Positions 37,701 through 47,500 of a DNA stretch of 64,000 nucleotides are shown here, in pieces. The translations under genes were made by a program, and so were the position numbers. Position 1 is the stretch's first letter. Each line of letters begins with the position of its first letter. The notes beneath the pieces were generated by a model that was not told the DNA's origin, ran no database searches, and saw nothing but the letters and a program-made list of their open reading frames with translations. This stretch comes from Paenibacillus planticolens (GTDB lineage: Bacteria; Bacillota; Bacilli; Paenibacillales; NBRC-103111). The stretch spans positions 1 through 64,000 of the forward strand of contig NZ_WHNZ01000010.1 of NCBI RefSeq assembly GCF_013141725.1, read 5' to 3'.

Positions 37701-39796
37701 GTCAGTTGCTGTTCTGCTTTAAGAGTGGAATTATCATAGCCGGTAATATTATCAACCGTTACATTCTCCACTTTGGTTGTTCCATCACTGTAAGTTCCTG
37801 TCACAACCAGCCCTTCAAGCATAAGCTTTTCACCTAGCAGGTAATTCAACTTTGTTGGCAGTGTCGTTATTGCGATGCTTTGCAGCTTAGCGCCAGAAGT
37901 CTCTTTGGCAATGGCCATGATCTGATCGGTTGACAATGCTTGATTGTAAACTCTTACAGCATCGATACGTCCGTTGAAGCTTTGTTTGCCGCTGCTGTCT
38001 GCGCCTATATACGTTCCCGTTGTTGGCGTAGATGGAGCTGCCATATTATTGGTTATTGGTGTATTCTTGCCATTCAAATAAAGCTCCCAAGTGCCGCTTC
38101 TTCTTGTCGCGGTAACATTAGTCCATTGACCCGACGTCAATGCGGTCTGCGATCCCAGCATCGTCTGTCCGTCGATTGCAATGGATACTTTATCGCCCTG
38201 GCTATGGTCGAGTACGATGGAATAACCATTGGTGAGGCCGTCGCCATTGGTCAAGATCTGCTGCGATCCCGAATTGGCGCCATTCCATTTCACCCAAGCT
38301 GTTAGCGTTACATCGTCTGTTTTGGATGATGCAAGGCCTGCACTCGCATAATTGCCGTCAACACCGTTCAGGCTGAGCGAAGCTGAACCTTCCATTTTAT
38401 CGGTCGTATCATAAGCAGCGCTTCCTTTCAAGACTGCATTGATTCCGTTCGCGATACTGTCGTTGCCATTGCCGTTAAATCCCCACATCGTGCTGTAATT
38501 GGCGCTATCCATTACTTGGAGTTTATCCATGTTCACGCCCGCTGCACTACCATCGCTTTGGATGACAATTTTGTTATTTGTACCCGGCTTCAGCTCAATT
38601 GCTACTGCCAGATCGCTATACGAACTCATGCTTCCGGTAGTCGGGAAGTTGATCGCCTGTACTTTGGATCCATTTACATATATTCCCTCATTGACATTGG
38701 CAGCATCGGTAGCATAGCTTATTTTCAATATTTTATTGCCGCCAACAGCTCCTCCGTCAACCTTGAGCGACTCAATATATGCTCTTCCATCGTTCATATT
38801 CACAACCTTACCGCCAGAAGCATTAACATCTTCACTTTGGGTAGCATATGTAAATACACTATCCTCGGCTTCATACGTACCGGTTGTATTCGGTTTCAGG
38901 CTTATCGTACCTTCCCAAATGGTTTGTTGTGTACTTACATCCCTTCCCTTTAAATGCACCTTGTCTTGATATACATCAAAAATCATAGCTTGATTTTCTA
39001 CAACGGCACCGTCTCTTACTGCCGAGAATTTCCCAGCGTACAAGTTGCCTTGTAGCTTAATATCGTCGTGAAGATGTCCTGTTGTTAAAATAGCCTGTGG
39101 ATATTTTTCAAGAATATTCTTGAACTTCTGTTCCTGAACAGTATTTTGTTGACTACCAACAGCCGAAAATGTCCTGGATACGGTCTGGTAAATAGGCTGA
39201 TGATTGAACAAAAAAATCGGCTTGCCCGAAACAGCATCTGCAGCAAGCGTGCTATCCAACCAAGCTAACTCATCGTCGGACATATACGCGTTATTGGACA
39301 GTTTACGATCATACGCTAAAAATATGAAGTCATAGCCTTGTACTTTCCGGCTGTAATACAACGTACTTTCTGGTATTCCTATCTTTTGTTTAAATCTGTT
39401 CGTCATTATTGTAAAATTAGCACCATCATCCCAATCATATTCATGATTTCCAATTGTATAATACACTTGCGGATGATAATTTACCGAATTGATCGCATTG
39501 AATATGGAGTCATATTCACCGGGATCCCCCTGATTGGTTATATCCCCGACTAAAACCATGGAACTGATATTATTAGCAACAGCATCCTTTACAGCATTAA
39601 TCGTATTCCCCGTACTACTATGCGTGTCCGACATGGACATAAAGCTGAAAATCGGACCTGTCGAAGAGGCATTAGCCCCTGCTGCTGAGCCTTCTGACTG
39701 AAAAAGAACAGTGCTAAGGCCAGTACCGCCTACCAAAGCTGTGATTAGCAGAAGTAGTGATAGAAATGACTTTTGGAACCTCTTTATGAAAGACAT
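34715..39796 (-). CDS. Giant secreted metallophosphoesterase with LamG, CBM6, discoidin, cohesin, FIVAR and dockerin
   Basis: 1693 aa; ATG at 39796 with GGAGG upstream. Signal peptide 1-38. A calcineurin-like phosphoesterase domain (50-300) has all metal motifs: SDTHS, VGDITNQGD, GNHEYD, FNHQP and GHLHDD. Then LamG (430-630), a Big_4-like domain (640-710), CBM6 (720-860), Ig-like, F5/8 C (945-1080), Ig-like, a second F5/8 C (1180-1320), Ig-like, cohesin (1415-1555), FIVAR (1560-1635) and dockerin (1640-1693). The first dockerin loop (DINGGGTGSTT) is expanded and lacks ligands; the second (DINHDGKVD) is canonical. Phosphoesterases are unusual cargo for such assemblies. Removing phosphate from phosphorylated glycans is a plausible role, given the GH92 gene and sugar-phosphate-type importer nearby. 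Confidence 0.88.
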   Translation of the reverse strand: MSFIKRFQKSFLSLLLLITALVGGTGLSTVLFQSEGSAAGANASSTGPIFSFMSMSDTHSSTGNTINAVKDAVANNISSMVLVGDITNQGDPGEYDSIFNAINSVNYHPQVYYTIGNHEYDWDDGANFTIMTNRFKQKIGIPESTLYYSRKVQGYDFIFLAYDRKLSNNAYMSDDELAWLDSTLAADAVSGKPIFLFNHQPIYQTVSRTFSAVGSQQNTVQEQKFKNILEKYPQAILTTGHLHDDIKLQGNLYAGKFSAVRDGAVVENQAMIFDVYQDKVHLKGRDVSTQQTIWEGTISLKPNTTGTYEAEDSVFTYATQSEDVNASGGKVVNMNDGRAYIESLKVDGGAVGGNKILKISYATDAANVNEGIYVNGSKVQAINFPTTGSMSSYSDLAVAIELKPGTNNKIVIQSDGSAAGVNMDKLQVMDSANYSTMWGFNGNGNDSIANGINAVLKGSAAYDTTDKMEGSASLSLNGVDGNYASAGLASSKTDDVTLTAWVKWNGANSGSQQILTNGDGLTNGYSIVLDHSQGDKVSIAIDGQTMLGSQTALTSGQWTNVTATRRSGTWELYLNGKNTPITNNMAAPSTPTTGTYIGADSSGKQSFNGRIDAVRVYNQALSTDQIMAIAKETSGAKLQSIAITTLPTKLNYLLGEKLMLEGLVVTGTYSDGTTKVENVTVDNITGYDNSTLKAEQQLTVAIGSKTTSFNVNTLNEVPGSAIVPGRILAANYNSKHGETLGNEPVDDGGPTWRINSIDPGNWLEYNLDVAKTGLYQVTYRAVTKGQSFTGEIELLVDGVPQKKTSFKTDHWNDYRNISDPVVALSAGPHKIRLNLNTGYWALRWFELTEIPQKELNSITEPAPLAAAIGTAKTAAALGLPGKVSLVTDIANVDAGVTWDLSSINYDPTIKTVQTFTVPGTVTLPIEVVNTNNVPLTTSIRVTVNKIPSSQMTATATSQETANANNAASMAIDGNPATFWHTKWSGSVLPQSITLNLGGTYNINKVVYLPRPGGGNGTITSYNVYVSTDGVSFINVANGNWANDATEKIATIASTNASYVKLEATAGVGGFASAAEIGVTVAPSVLPNLVSIKAPAAITGLDIGTARTAAALGLPANAVLVTESENVDANVTWDLSGINYDPATKAGQTFTVPGTVALPSGVANANNVPLTTSVSVTVNKIPSSQMTATADSACSASESAAKAIDGIVTGNSKWCSKSSNRWLQIDLGSMQSVNGFIIKHASEGGEPANWNTRGYNIQVSSDGTNWSTVVNVTNNTNGITIDRIAAISARYIKLNVPVPTQDTNQTARIYEFQVLVAPSLDKTLMGVTTPAAITGVVNGTAKTAAALGLPTVELVTDTGSMNTDVTWNVDGSSYDPAVRTQQVFTVSGTVTLPAGVVNPNNVALTTSVSVTVLPAPATPMSTLTGVQQVLSGQTFTLTMGLAGVTQSVYQQVYAQDFTLQYDPASVQFDSVTSLKDGFRIIDTKETAPGQLRIVAASVGVTVPAQGDLLAIQFMAKSVTQSTNTTISVDHVVIANGQGNELQLGGASREIQITVPSTPVDKSLLNAAIAIAQAKYDAAVEGNEDGLYVTGSKAQLQSAIDAAKAVVNDSNATQQQVDSAKAALEDAILVFESKKITTDINGGGTGSTTIGDLAMVAAAYGKQQGQAGWNEKADINHDGKVDIVDLAIVAKAILQ

Positions 39797-39937
39797 TTTT
39801 GTACCTCCATTGATTATTTAAATAATACCTCAGTTACCATTGAATCCATCAGTATTGAGCTAACTTTTCCCTTGTAATCCCCCCTCCGATAATTCAAGTT
39901 TCTCGAAGCAAATCCGAAAAGAGTTTTGTAAACGCAT

Positions 39938-39951
39938 TGTAAACGTTTACC
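39938..39951. promoter_or_regulatory. Candidate cre/LacI-family operator upstream of metallophosphoesterase
   Basis: TGTAAACGTTTACC matches the cre consensus at 13 of 14 positions and contains the perfect palindrome GTAAACGTTTAC. A second TTGTAAACG word lies 13 bases to the left. It is about 140 bases upstream of the start at 39796. Confidence 0.6.
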
Positions 39952-40047
39952 GATGATTGCATGTGAAATATTCTTTTAGCGGATCATGCAGAACTTTAAA
40001 AAAGATGACCAAAGTTCGCAATTTTAAGCAACGCTAATGATTCAATA

Positions 40048-40136
40048 ATAAATTTTCAGTTAAATATTGAATATCCTAAAAACATAGACAACCACCGTAA
40101 ATAACTGAACTTTTTCGATATTTACAATATATTAAA
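40048..40136 (+). repeat. Dispersed repeat (copy 2) with no gene attached
   Basis: Matches 25661-25745, where it leads into a kinase relic. Here the following gene is gone and the end of the permease gene (40187, opposite strand) is reached within 50 bases. Apart from this and the cre-like site, 39797-40186 holds nothing I can name. Confidence 0.55.
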
Positions 40137-40186
40137 AAAGTAGTATTCAACAAGATATCAGGCCATCCTCAATTTCGCTAATCGCG

Positions 40187-41854
40187 TTACATACTGATGG
40201 ACCTGTTGCCTGTCAATTTGAAGAAGATCAATAAAGAGATAATGGTAGTGGCAATAAGAATGCTTGATAGCGCTGCCGCTGTTCCATAACTTTGCTTGAC
40301 TACTTCCGCATATATAGCAACGGACATTGTCTTTGTGCTTCCGGTATACAGGATTACGGATGCGCATAACTCATTAATGACGGTGATCCAACTCATGATC
40401 GCACCGGCAAACACACCAGGCAGCATCATGACGGCTGTAACTTTAAAGAAAGTTTTCATCGGGGAGCAACCCAAGCTGACGGATGCCTCTATCAAGCTTG
40501 GACTGATCTGGTACAGGATCGCCGCACTGGATCGAAGTGTGTAAGGAAGCTTTCTTACAATATAGGCTATGACCAAGATCGTAATCGTTCCGCTCATCAG
40601 CATCGGCTTTTTGTTAAAAGCCAGAAGAAGCGTTATGCCCAGTACAGAACCCGGTAAAATATATGGGAACATTGTAATCGTGTCGATCGTGGAGGTAAGC
40701 AGATTTTTCTTCCTGGTTGACATATAAGCTATGAACATTCCCAGAAGCACAATAATGGCTATTGCTACCAGACCGTACAAATATGTGTTGGCAACAGAAT
40801 GCCACAGTCCTCTAAATACCGTTCGGTAGCTCTCCAGCGATAAGCCTGCCAGAAATCTGGAGCCTTTCGTCTCCATGAACGATGTCACCACGACGGTCAA
40901 TTGAGGGATCATAGCCAGGAACACAACGAGATAAATAGCGATATGACCCAACACCCCTTTAAGGCCATCAAATGCTACTGGCTGTATCGGCTTTAAGGAA
41001 CTCATTGTAAAAGATTTTTTATTGATCATATATTTCTGACCAATAAATAGCAGGGCTGTTATGAGCACCATAATCGTAGCCATAGCCGCCGAAAAATTTG
41101 CTTGACCGCCTACTTCGCTGATAAATTCGGAATAAATCATGACCGGCATGACATTAAAACCTTCCCCAATCAGCATGGGAGTGCCAAAATCCGCTATGGC
41201 ATTCATAAACACCATCAGGGAACCTGCCAGCAAGGTTGGGGTTATCAATGGAAGTATAATGGTAAATACCTTTTTAACCGAATTACACCCCAGGCTTTCG
41301 GCAGCTTCGCTCAGTGATACGTCAAGCTTCTTCAAAGCTCCAGATACATAGAGATAAATAAAAGGAAATAATTTTAAAGTTAACACGATCAGAATGCCCC
41401 CAAAGCCGTAAATGCTTGGCATCTGAATCCCAAATAATTGAAAGAATTTCGTAATGATACCGCTGCGACCACATAAAAGCACCCAGGAATACGCACCGAT
41501 AAATGGCGGTGACAACATTGAAATGATGATCAGGATCTCAATCAATTTCTTTCCTTTGACTTTATAAGCAGTCGTTAGATAGGCCAATGGGGCTCCGATC
41601 AAAACTGCAAGTAACGTGACGCAACAGCTAACCAAAAAACTATTAAGCAGTCCTTGATAATAATATTTTTTTTGGAAAAACTTTGTGAAATTATGAAAGG
41701 TAAATGTACCTTCGACCGGGCTTTTGAACCCACTCGCCAACAAAGATAACATAGGATAGAGCAGAAAAATGGCAAATAATATGGCTATGCACAAGGTTAT
41801 TACTGTCCAAAAATCAAATTTAAGCTTAAATTTTGTCATACTTCTCACGCCCAT
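40187..41854 (-). CDS. Fused ABC permease, ferric/hexose-phosphate (AfuB/FbpB) type
   Basis: 555 aa with about twelve membrane helices in two homologous halves. Each half has an EAA-type loop (LSEAAESLGCNSVKKVFTIILP and a second around SLIEASVSLGCSPMKTFFKV). Fusion of both permease halves in one chain is typical of the AfuB/FbpB/PhnU-type importers. The start is uncertain: ATG 41854 or ATG 41839; AAGGAGG lies farther upstream than usual. It follows the binding-protein gene on the same strand after 113 bases. The cognate ATPase normally encoded in the same operon is absent; the only ATPase of this type in the window is at 17412-18536. Confidence 0.9.
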   Translation of the reverse strand: MGVRSMTKFKLKFDFWTVITLCIAILFAIFLLYPMLSLLASGFKSPVEGTFTFHNFTKFFQKKYYYQGLLNSFLVSCCVTLLAVLIGAPLAYLTTAYKVKGKKLIEILIIISMLSPPFIGAYSWVLLCGRSGIITKFFQLFGIQMPSIYGFGGILIVLTLKLFPFIYLYVSGALKKLDVSLSEAAESLGCNSVKKVFTIILPLITPTLLAGSLMVFMNAIADFGTPMLIGEGFNVMPVMIYSEFISEVGGQANFSAAMATIMVLITALLFIGQKYMINKKSFTMSSLKPIQPVAFDGLKGVLGHIAIYLVVFLAMIPQLTVVVTSFMETKGSRFLAGLSLESYRTVFRGLWHSVANTYLYGLVAIAIIVLLGMFIAYMSTRKKNLLTSTIDTITMFPYILPGSVLGITLLLAFNKKPMLMSGTITILVIAYIVRKLPYTLRSSAAILYQISPSLIEASVSLGCSPMKTFFKVTAVMMLPGVFAGAIMSWITVINELCASVILYTGSTKTMSVAIYAEVVKQSYGTAAALSSILIATTIISLLIFFKLTGNRSISM

Positions 41855-41967
41855 GTAAGGCTACTCTCACTATAATTCCTCCTTTGCTGTGCAAGCCTGC
41901 AACACATGTGCTACAGACTAGTACAGCAATTCTATATGTGTGATCTAGTTGTTATCCCTGTATACTC

Positions 41968-43026
41968 TTAATTGCTTGTGTAGACATCTTTAAACTTATC
42001 GAGCCATTTCTGATTGTTGATCAGTTCATAGTTCAGATCTTCCTTAATGATCTTGAAATCTGTAACCGGTTTTAAACCCGTCGGCGCTTGAACATCACCC
42101 CTGGAGGCGCGCATATTAAGCTTGGTTGCTGTAAGGGCTTGTAAATCTTTGGACGTCAGGAAATCGACAAACTTTTTGGCATTATCCATATTTTTCGCGC
42201 CTTTAATGATTTGCACGGTAGCCGGAGATACAATAACGCCCTCTTTCATATAAACAACTTCCACAGGAGATCCTTGTCTAACTGCAGCAGAAGCTAATTC
42301 TTCATGAGTAATTCCGACCACATACTCACCGTCGGCAACACCCTTAGGCACTGCTGCTGAGCTTGAAATCAGCTTACCGTCGAGATTCTTTGTCAGGCTC
42401 TTGATATAATCCCAGCCCTTATTCTCATCTCCCGCACCAACGGTCTGTAATATGTTAGCGATATGAGTTAATCCTGTTGACGATTTGGATGGATCAGGAA
42501 AAGCGATCTTGCCTTTCAGCTTCGGACTGAGGAGGTCCTCATAGCCTTCAATTTTAATATCGCCAACCAGCTTCTTGTTCACCAAAAGCACCATAGGAAT
42601 TACGTTGTTTCGAGTAATCGATCCCTCTGCATTTTTGGCCGAGTCTATAATTGCGGTCTCATTTTCTGATTTATACGTTTCAAACAACTGTTGTTTGGGA
42701 GATATAACCGATACCGTGCCTCCCCATTCAACATCGCCCAACGGTTTTTCCTTCTCGGCTTCGATCCTTTTTAGGAGTTCTCCTGTTCCTGCCGTAATAA
42801 CTTCAACTTTAATCCCCGTTTTATTTTCAAATTCGGGAATTACCACATTCATGACATCCGACGCCGCCGATGTATAAACGACAAGGGACTTGGATGGCTC
42901 GCTTTTGCCTCCTTCTTGGCTTGTGGGACTTGAAGCAGCGCCAGTTTGTGTAGTCGGCGAGCTTGAGCAAGCTGCGCTCACTAGTAACATGCATGCTGTT
43001 AATGCAACTGTGAAAAACTTTTTCAT
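41968..43026 (-). CDS. Extracellular binding lipoprotein, AfuA/HptA-like (Fe3+-type family)
   Basis: 352 aa; ATG at 43026 with GGAGGAG upstream. Lipobox SAAC gives Cys20, followed by a Ser/Thr-rich linker and a two-lobed type II binding fold (VVYTSAASDVMNVVIPEFENKTGI, then PKLKGKIAFPDPSKSS). The family covers iron, phosphonate and hexose-phosphate binders; no tyrosine set typical of iron sites is obvious by eye. This is the intact member of three copies; relics lie at 18624-18832 and 49630-49676. It is co-directional with the fused permease. Pairing with YesM/YesN-type regulators elsewhere in the window recalls HptA of S. aureus, but the ligand is inference. Confidence 0.9.
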   Translation of the reverse strand: MKKFFTVALTACMLLVSAACSSSPTTQTGAASSPTSQEGGKSEPSKSLVVYTSAASDVMNVVIPEFENKTGIKVEVITAGTGELLKRIEAEKEKPLGDVEWGGTVSVISPKQQLFETYKSENETAIIDSAKNAEGSITRNNVIPMVLLVNKKLVGDIKIEGYEDLLSPKLKGKIAFPDPSKSSTGLTHIANILQTVGAGDENKGWDYIKSLTKNLDGKLISSSAAVPKGVADGEYVVGITHEELASAAVRQGSPVEVVYMKEGVIVSPATVQIIKGAKNMDNAKKFVDFLTSKDLQALTATKLNMRASRGDVQAPTGLKPVTDFKIIKEDLNYELINNQKWLDKFKDVYTSN

Positions 43027-43093
43027 TCTTACTCCTCCATATCTAATGTTTGTGTTACATAATCATCTTAATTGAACCGTCGTCCGTGATACT

Positions 43094-43121
43094 ATCCAAA
43101 AAAACGGTACAACTATCCGAG
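43094..43121 (-). promoter_or_regulatory. Tandem GGATAGT operator upstream of AfuA-like gene
   Basis: On the minus strand GGATAGT is repeated exactly 21 bases apart, with a GTTGTACCG word between. It lies 68-95 bases upstream of the start. The arrangement is kept at two decayed copies of the gene (18899, 49730), where the coding part has been lost, which argues it was functional before duplication. Confidence 0.6.
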
Positions 43122-43236
43122 AAAATGAACAGTCTATTAAAATGAAGAAATATAAAATTTTTGTAAAAACCAAAGTTCATTTTATTCCCTCTACTATCAA
43201 CTAAATAGGTTGCCTTCATTTTCTGCAAAATAAAAT

Positions 43237-43284
43237 AAGGGACTGTCCCTTAACCATACTTTATGGATATAGGACAATCCCCTT
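43237..43284 (-). terminator. Terminator after cohesin-SLH gene
   Basis: Arms AAGGGACTGTCC and GGACAATCCCCTT with a central loop; a T-rich stretch follows on the minus strand. It lies 36 bases beyond the stop at 43320. Confidence 0.75.
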
Positions 43285-43319
43285 ACTAATGCACAGGTTT
43301 ACATCGGCATATCAACGAT

Positions 43320-44339
43320 CTATTTTTTGATGGCTGAGAGAATTAATTTAACAGCTTCCGCTCTCGTGGATTGCTCTAGCGGAGCGAATTGATTGCCGTC
43401 TCTTCCCTGAATAAAGCCCGCCTTATGCGCCGACGCAACGTAGGTGGCAGCCCAGTCAGGAATTTGAGAGGCATCGGAGAATGTAGATACAGCAGTTGAA
43501 TCCAGGTCTAACTTCAATGCTCGCGCAACCAAAGTCGTCATCTCGGCACGGTTAATGCGGTTATCAGCGCGGAACGTATTGTCATCATACCCATTCACAA
43601 TGCCTGCCGTCACGGCTGCAGATATACCCGGCCTTGCCCATTGCGGAATGCTATCGTCATCTGCGAAGTCCGTCACTGCATCCTCAAGGCCAGGGAGTTG
43701 AAGCGCTCGAGTGAGCATAGCCGTAAATTCCGCGCGGGTAACGAGTCCTTGCGGGCGGAACGTATGGTCTTCAAATCCGTTCACGAAACCTATTTTTACC
43801 GCTTGCTCAATCGCTTCTTTCGCCCAATGATCGGCAATATCCGTGAATGTTACAAGCTTGCCGCCCTGGATCTCGGTTGTAATTCGGGCGTCGGCATTTT
43901 GTGTAACTGAAGCCAGTTGACTGCTTACCAGCTTCACCTCGTTCAATTCTACTTTAGTTTTGCCATTGCCAATTGCATCAAATACTAGTGTACATAGGAG
44001 TGCATCTCCATTCTTCCCGGCTTTATCTCCGATCATGGTGCTCGCAAATTGAATACTGCCGTTCTTCACGATTGGGGTAATGGACATGCCGGTGATATCG
44101 CTCTTGGCTTGCTTGAAACGTAATAGTTCGGGATCATAGCCCAAGTTGACTTCATACGCATATAAGTCCTTAAGATCATGCCCTTTTACGCTAACGATGA
44201 CCTCTTGGCCGGCTTCCGGCTTTTCGTTTGAAATCGTTAAAGTAAATGAGGCACTGTCTGCAGCAAACGCCGCAAATGGAATCAGAAAGCTGAGCAGCAT
44301 TAGGGTCAGGCTAGCCGTAAGAAGAAGTTTTCTTTTCAT
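43320..44339 (-). CDS. Cell-surface anchor: cohesin plus three SLH repeats
   Basis: 339 aa. Signal peptide 1-26 (AFAAD), one cohesin (about 28-155, beginning SFTLTISNEKPEAGQEV and with the LYAYEVNLGYDPELLRF strand pair), then three SLH repeats (about 160-220, 222-285, 286-339) with FTDIADHWAKEAI, NGFEDHTFRPQGLVTRAE and NGYDDNTFRADNRINRAE motifs. SLH repeats bind pyruvylated cell-wall polymer. A cohesin joined to SLH repeats is the layout of clostridial anchoring scaffoldins such as SdbA and OlpA. The cohesin is clearly different from those carried by the enzymes. The gene lies 170 bases downstream of the GH2-cohesin-dockerin gene, past a terminator-like hairpin. It could fix dockerin-bearing proteins from this island to the wall; binding itself is inferred. 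Confidence 0.93.
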   Translation of the reverse strand: MKRKLLLTASLTLMLLSFLIPFAAFAADSASFTLTISNEKPEAGQEVIVSVKGHDLKDLYAYEVNLGYDPELLRFKQAKSDITGMSITPIVKNGSIQFASTMIGDKAGKNGDALLCTLVFDAIGNGKTKVELNEVKLVSSQLASVTQNADARITTEIQGGKLVTFTDIADHWAKEAIEQAVKIGFVNGFEDHTFRPQGLVTRAEFTAMLTRALQLPGLEDAVTDFADDDSIPQWARPGISAAVTAGIVNGYDDNTFRADNRINRAEMTTLVARALKLDLDSTAVSTFSDASQIPDWAATYVASAHKAGFIQGRDGNQFAPLEQSTRAEAVKLILSAIKK

Positions 44340-44417
44340 TTGAGATTATCCTTTCTAATCTTTGATTAAATCGCTAGGATGTGGGTCATCATTTAATCCT
44401 GTATTTCATTAAAAAAT

Positions 44418-44444
44418 TTGCGGGCATGGTAACCATGCCCGCAA
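44418..44444 (-). terminator. Perfect-palindrome terminator after GH2 gene
   Basis: 13-base-pair perfect stem (TTGCGGGCATGGT arm) with a single-base loop and a T-run on the minus strand, 65 bases beyond the stop at 44510. It should reduce read-through into the cohesin-SLH gene. Confidence 0.9.
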
Positions 44445-44509
44445 CTCCATCTTATTCATTTACACTCCCATGACAATGAGCATACAGTCTGTCAATCATT
44501 TTAGAGCTT

Positions 44510-47500
44510 TTAGTTCAAAATCGCCTTGGCTACAATGGCAAGGTCTACAATGTCAACTTTGCCGTCATGGTTGACATCCGCCTTCTCATTCCAGCCTGCT
44601 TGACCCGGTTGTTTACCGTAAGCAGCTGCAACCATAGCCAAATCTCCGATTGTGGTACCTCCTGTACCTCCTCCATTGATATCTGTCGTTATTTTCTTGC
44701 TTTCGAACACTTGAATTGCCGCTTCCAATGCTGCTTTCGCGCTATCTACCTGCTGCTGGGTGGCATTCGAATCGTTTGCTGCCGCTTTGGCTGCATCGAT
44801 AGCTGACTGCAATTGCGCCTTGGAACCAATCGCATACAGTCCGTTCTCATTGCCTTCCAAAGCTGCATCGTATTTCGCCTGAGCGCTTGCGATCGCCTCG
44901 TTCAAGAGCGACTTATCTACAGGTATACTAGTTACCGCTATTTGTATCTCGTGAGAAACTTCGCCGACCTGCAGTTCATTCCCCTGTGCATTGGCAATCA
45001 TTACATGGTCGACAGAAATCGTCGTATAGGCTGCCTGGGTGATAGATTTGGCCGTAAATTGGATTGAGAGAAAATCGCCTTGGGCAGGTACGCTCGCACC
45101 TACGCTGGCAGCCAAAATTCGAACAGTTCCTGGCACTGAAACATCTTTATCAATGACTTGAAATCCGTCTTTCACTGACGTTACTGAATTAAACTCCAAT
45201 TTTGTCGGATCAAAGTGAAGCGTCAAGTCTTGAGCATACACTTGCTGGTATACGCTTTGTGTAACGTCGGTCAGTCCCATCGTCAGAGTGAAGGTTTGGC
45301 CAGAATTTACATTCTCCGTACCAGTTATAACCGTTTTCGGCACTAGCGGCGCTACCGCTGGTTCCGCAAGTACACCGATCTCAGCGGCGCTTGCAAACCC
45401 ACTATTGCCCGCTGTTGCTTCGAGCTTGACATAGGATGCATTGGTCGAAGCAAACGTTGCATATTTCAACACATTGTCGTTTGCCCAATTTCCATTTGCA
45501 ACCTTAGTAAAGGATACACCATCCGTACTTACATACACGTTATAGCCTGTAATAATTCCATTGGTACCTCCTGATTGTCTTGGTAGATACGCGACTCGAT
45601 TGATATTATAGGTTCCTCCAAGGTTTAAGGTAATCGATTGTGGGAGAACGTCGGATCCACTCCACTTTGTATGCCAGATCGTTCCTGGATTTCCGTCAAT
45701 CGCCATGGAAGCTGCGTTGTTAGCCCCAGCCGTTTCCTGGCTTGTCGCCGTTGCCGTCATCTGTGATGAAGGGATCTTATTTACAGTTACGCTAATGCTT
45801 GTTGTCAAAGGTACGTTGTTGGGATTTTCTACCCCTGTTGGCAAAGCTACAGTTCCATTAACAGTGAAGGCCTGTGCTGTCTTTACAGTGGGATCATAGT
45901 TTGTTGCATCTACATGCCATGTCACATTGGCATCCACACTCTTTGGATCGGTAACCATAACTACTGTCTTTGGCAATCCTAGAGCGTCTGCTGTCTTTGC
46001 CGTTCCGATGTTCACTCCTGTGATGGCTGCCGGCGCTGTGATGCTCAAGTCTTTAGGAATCTTATAATCTTGGCCATACAATATCAGTTCAGCCATACCT
46101 ACTCTAAATCCACCACCGGCAAGTATATCCTTAATAGTTACGCGAACATAATTGACATTCTTAAATGGATTAGCAAAAGCCTCCGGTGTAAAGTGTTGCC
46201 CCCCTACAGTGTAGTTATCAAGAGCTTTACGCCATACAACGCCATCCGTTGATACTTCTAAATCATAGGTATACCAGTTACTATCTTTTTCCCAGAAAAT
46301 GCGGCTCCCCGCTACAGTTTGGGGTGTCTTAAACTTAACAGTAACGGACTGCGGTAGTTCATTTGATTTTGCCAACCAGCCTGTTCCTATGTTTGTATCT
46401 CCATCTCTTAACTTATCCGTACCTCGACCATCTTCACTTTCCGATGTTGCTGTTATTGTGTCGATGGCATTATCCGTAATAATATCATCCGGGATTTGTT
46501 CATCTGATGGTACAACCTTAAACTCATTCAGGGATGCCCAGTAATTGTTAGTAATGCTGCCTACAACGGATAACCTTACGTATCTGCCTCTGGTGTCAGC
46601 CATAGCTGTCTCTTTACCGTTTTTAGAAGTATTGGTTGATTTATCGATAACCTTAGTCCAATTCACGCCATCTTTTGAAACTTCAATGTAATATTTATAT
46701 ACAGCATCTGATTTCTCCCATAGCATCTGGAAGCCTTGCAAATTGTAATTTTTCCCTAGATCAACCTGCAACCATTGGGGTAAAGAACTTCCATTTGCAA
46801 CCCATCTTGTAGATTCACTATTGTCTACTGCATTCGTAGCAGGGTTTCCTGGTTGCTCCGAAGATGCTGTAGTGGGTTTTCCAACAGCAATATTTTTAAA
46901 GAATGAATCTTTAGGTTCGAACTTCTCGACTCCGCCAACCCATGGAGTATGTTGTGCGACTGACACAAACTCTCCTTGGTAGGGTAACGTGCTTACCGTT
47001 GTCGTTGCTGAGGTGAGACCTTCTGAAGTAGCAGTTATTTGTATATCCCCACTTATGTCAGAAGCTCTTACAAAAGCAAAGCCTATTCCTGCTTCAACAT
47101 TCTGATCTTCAACGCCAATTCTTGGCATACCTTTTCCTACAAGCTGACCATTTCCTGTTACATCGATATGAATGGAATTTAACGCATTTGGAATTACTGT
47201 ACCGTTTGCATCCACAATCTTGAAATATACAGGTATTAAGTCAGAACCGTCTGCAACAGGTTTAATACCTTTATCGCGAACCTCAATTTCAAGTTTGTTT
47301 GCCTGACCAGGTGTCTTAACCGTGTGCGTTTTTACAACTTGTCCATCTAAAATAGCATCGGCTCTAAGTTCTCCCGCTACAAACTGTGACAATGTAAATT
47401 TGAATATCGGGCTGCCACCTTTTGCTACTGTATTAGGAACATCCGTTGCAGCCTGTACTCTTGTAATTTCTTTCACCAGTACATTGTTTTGATATAGTCT

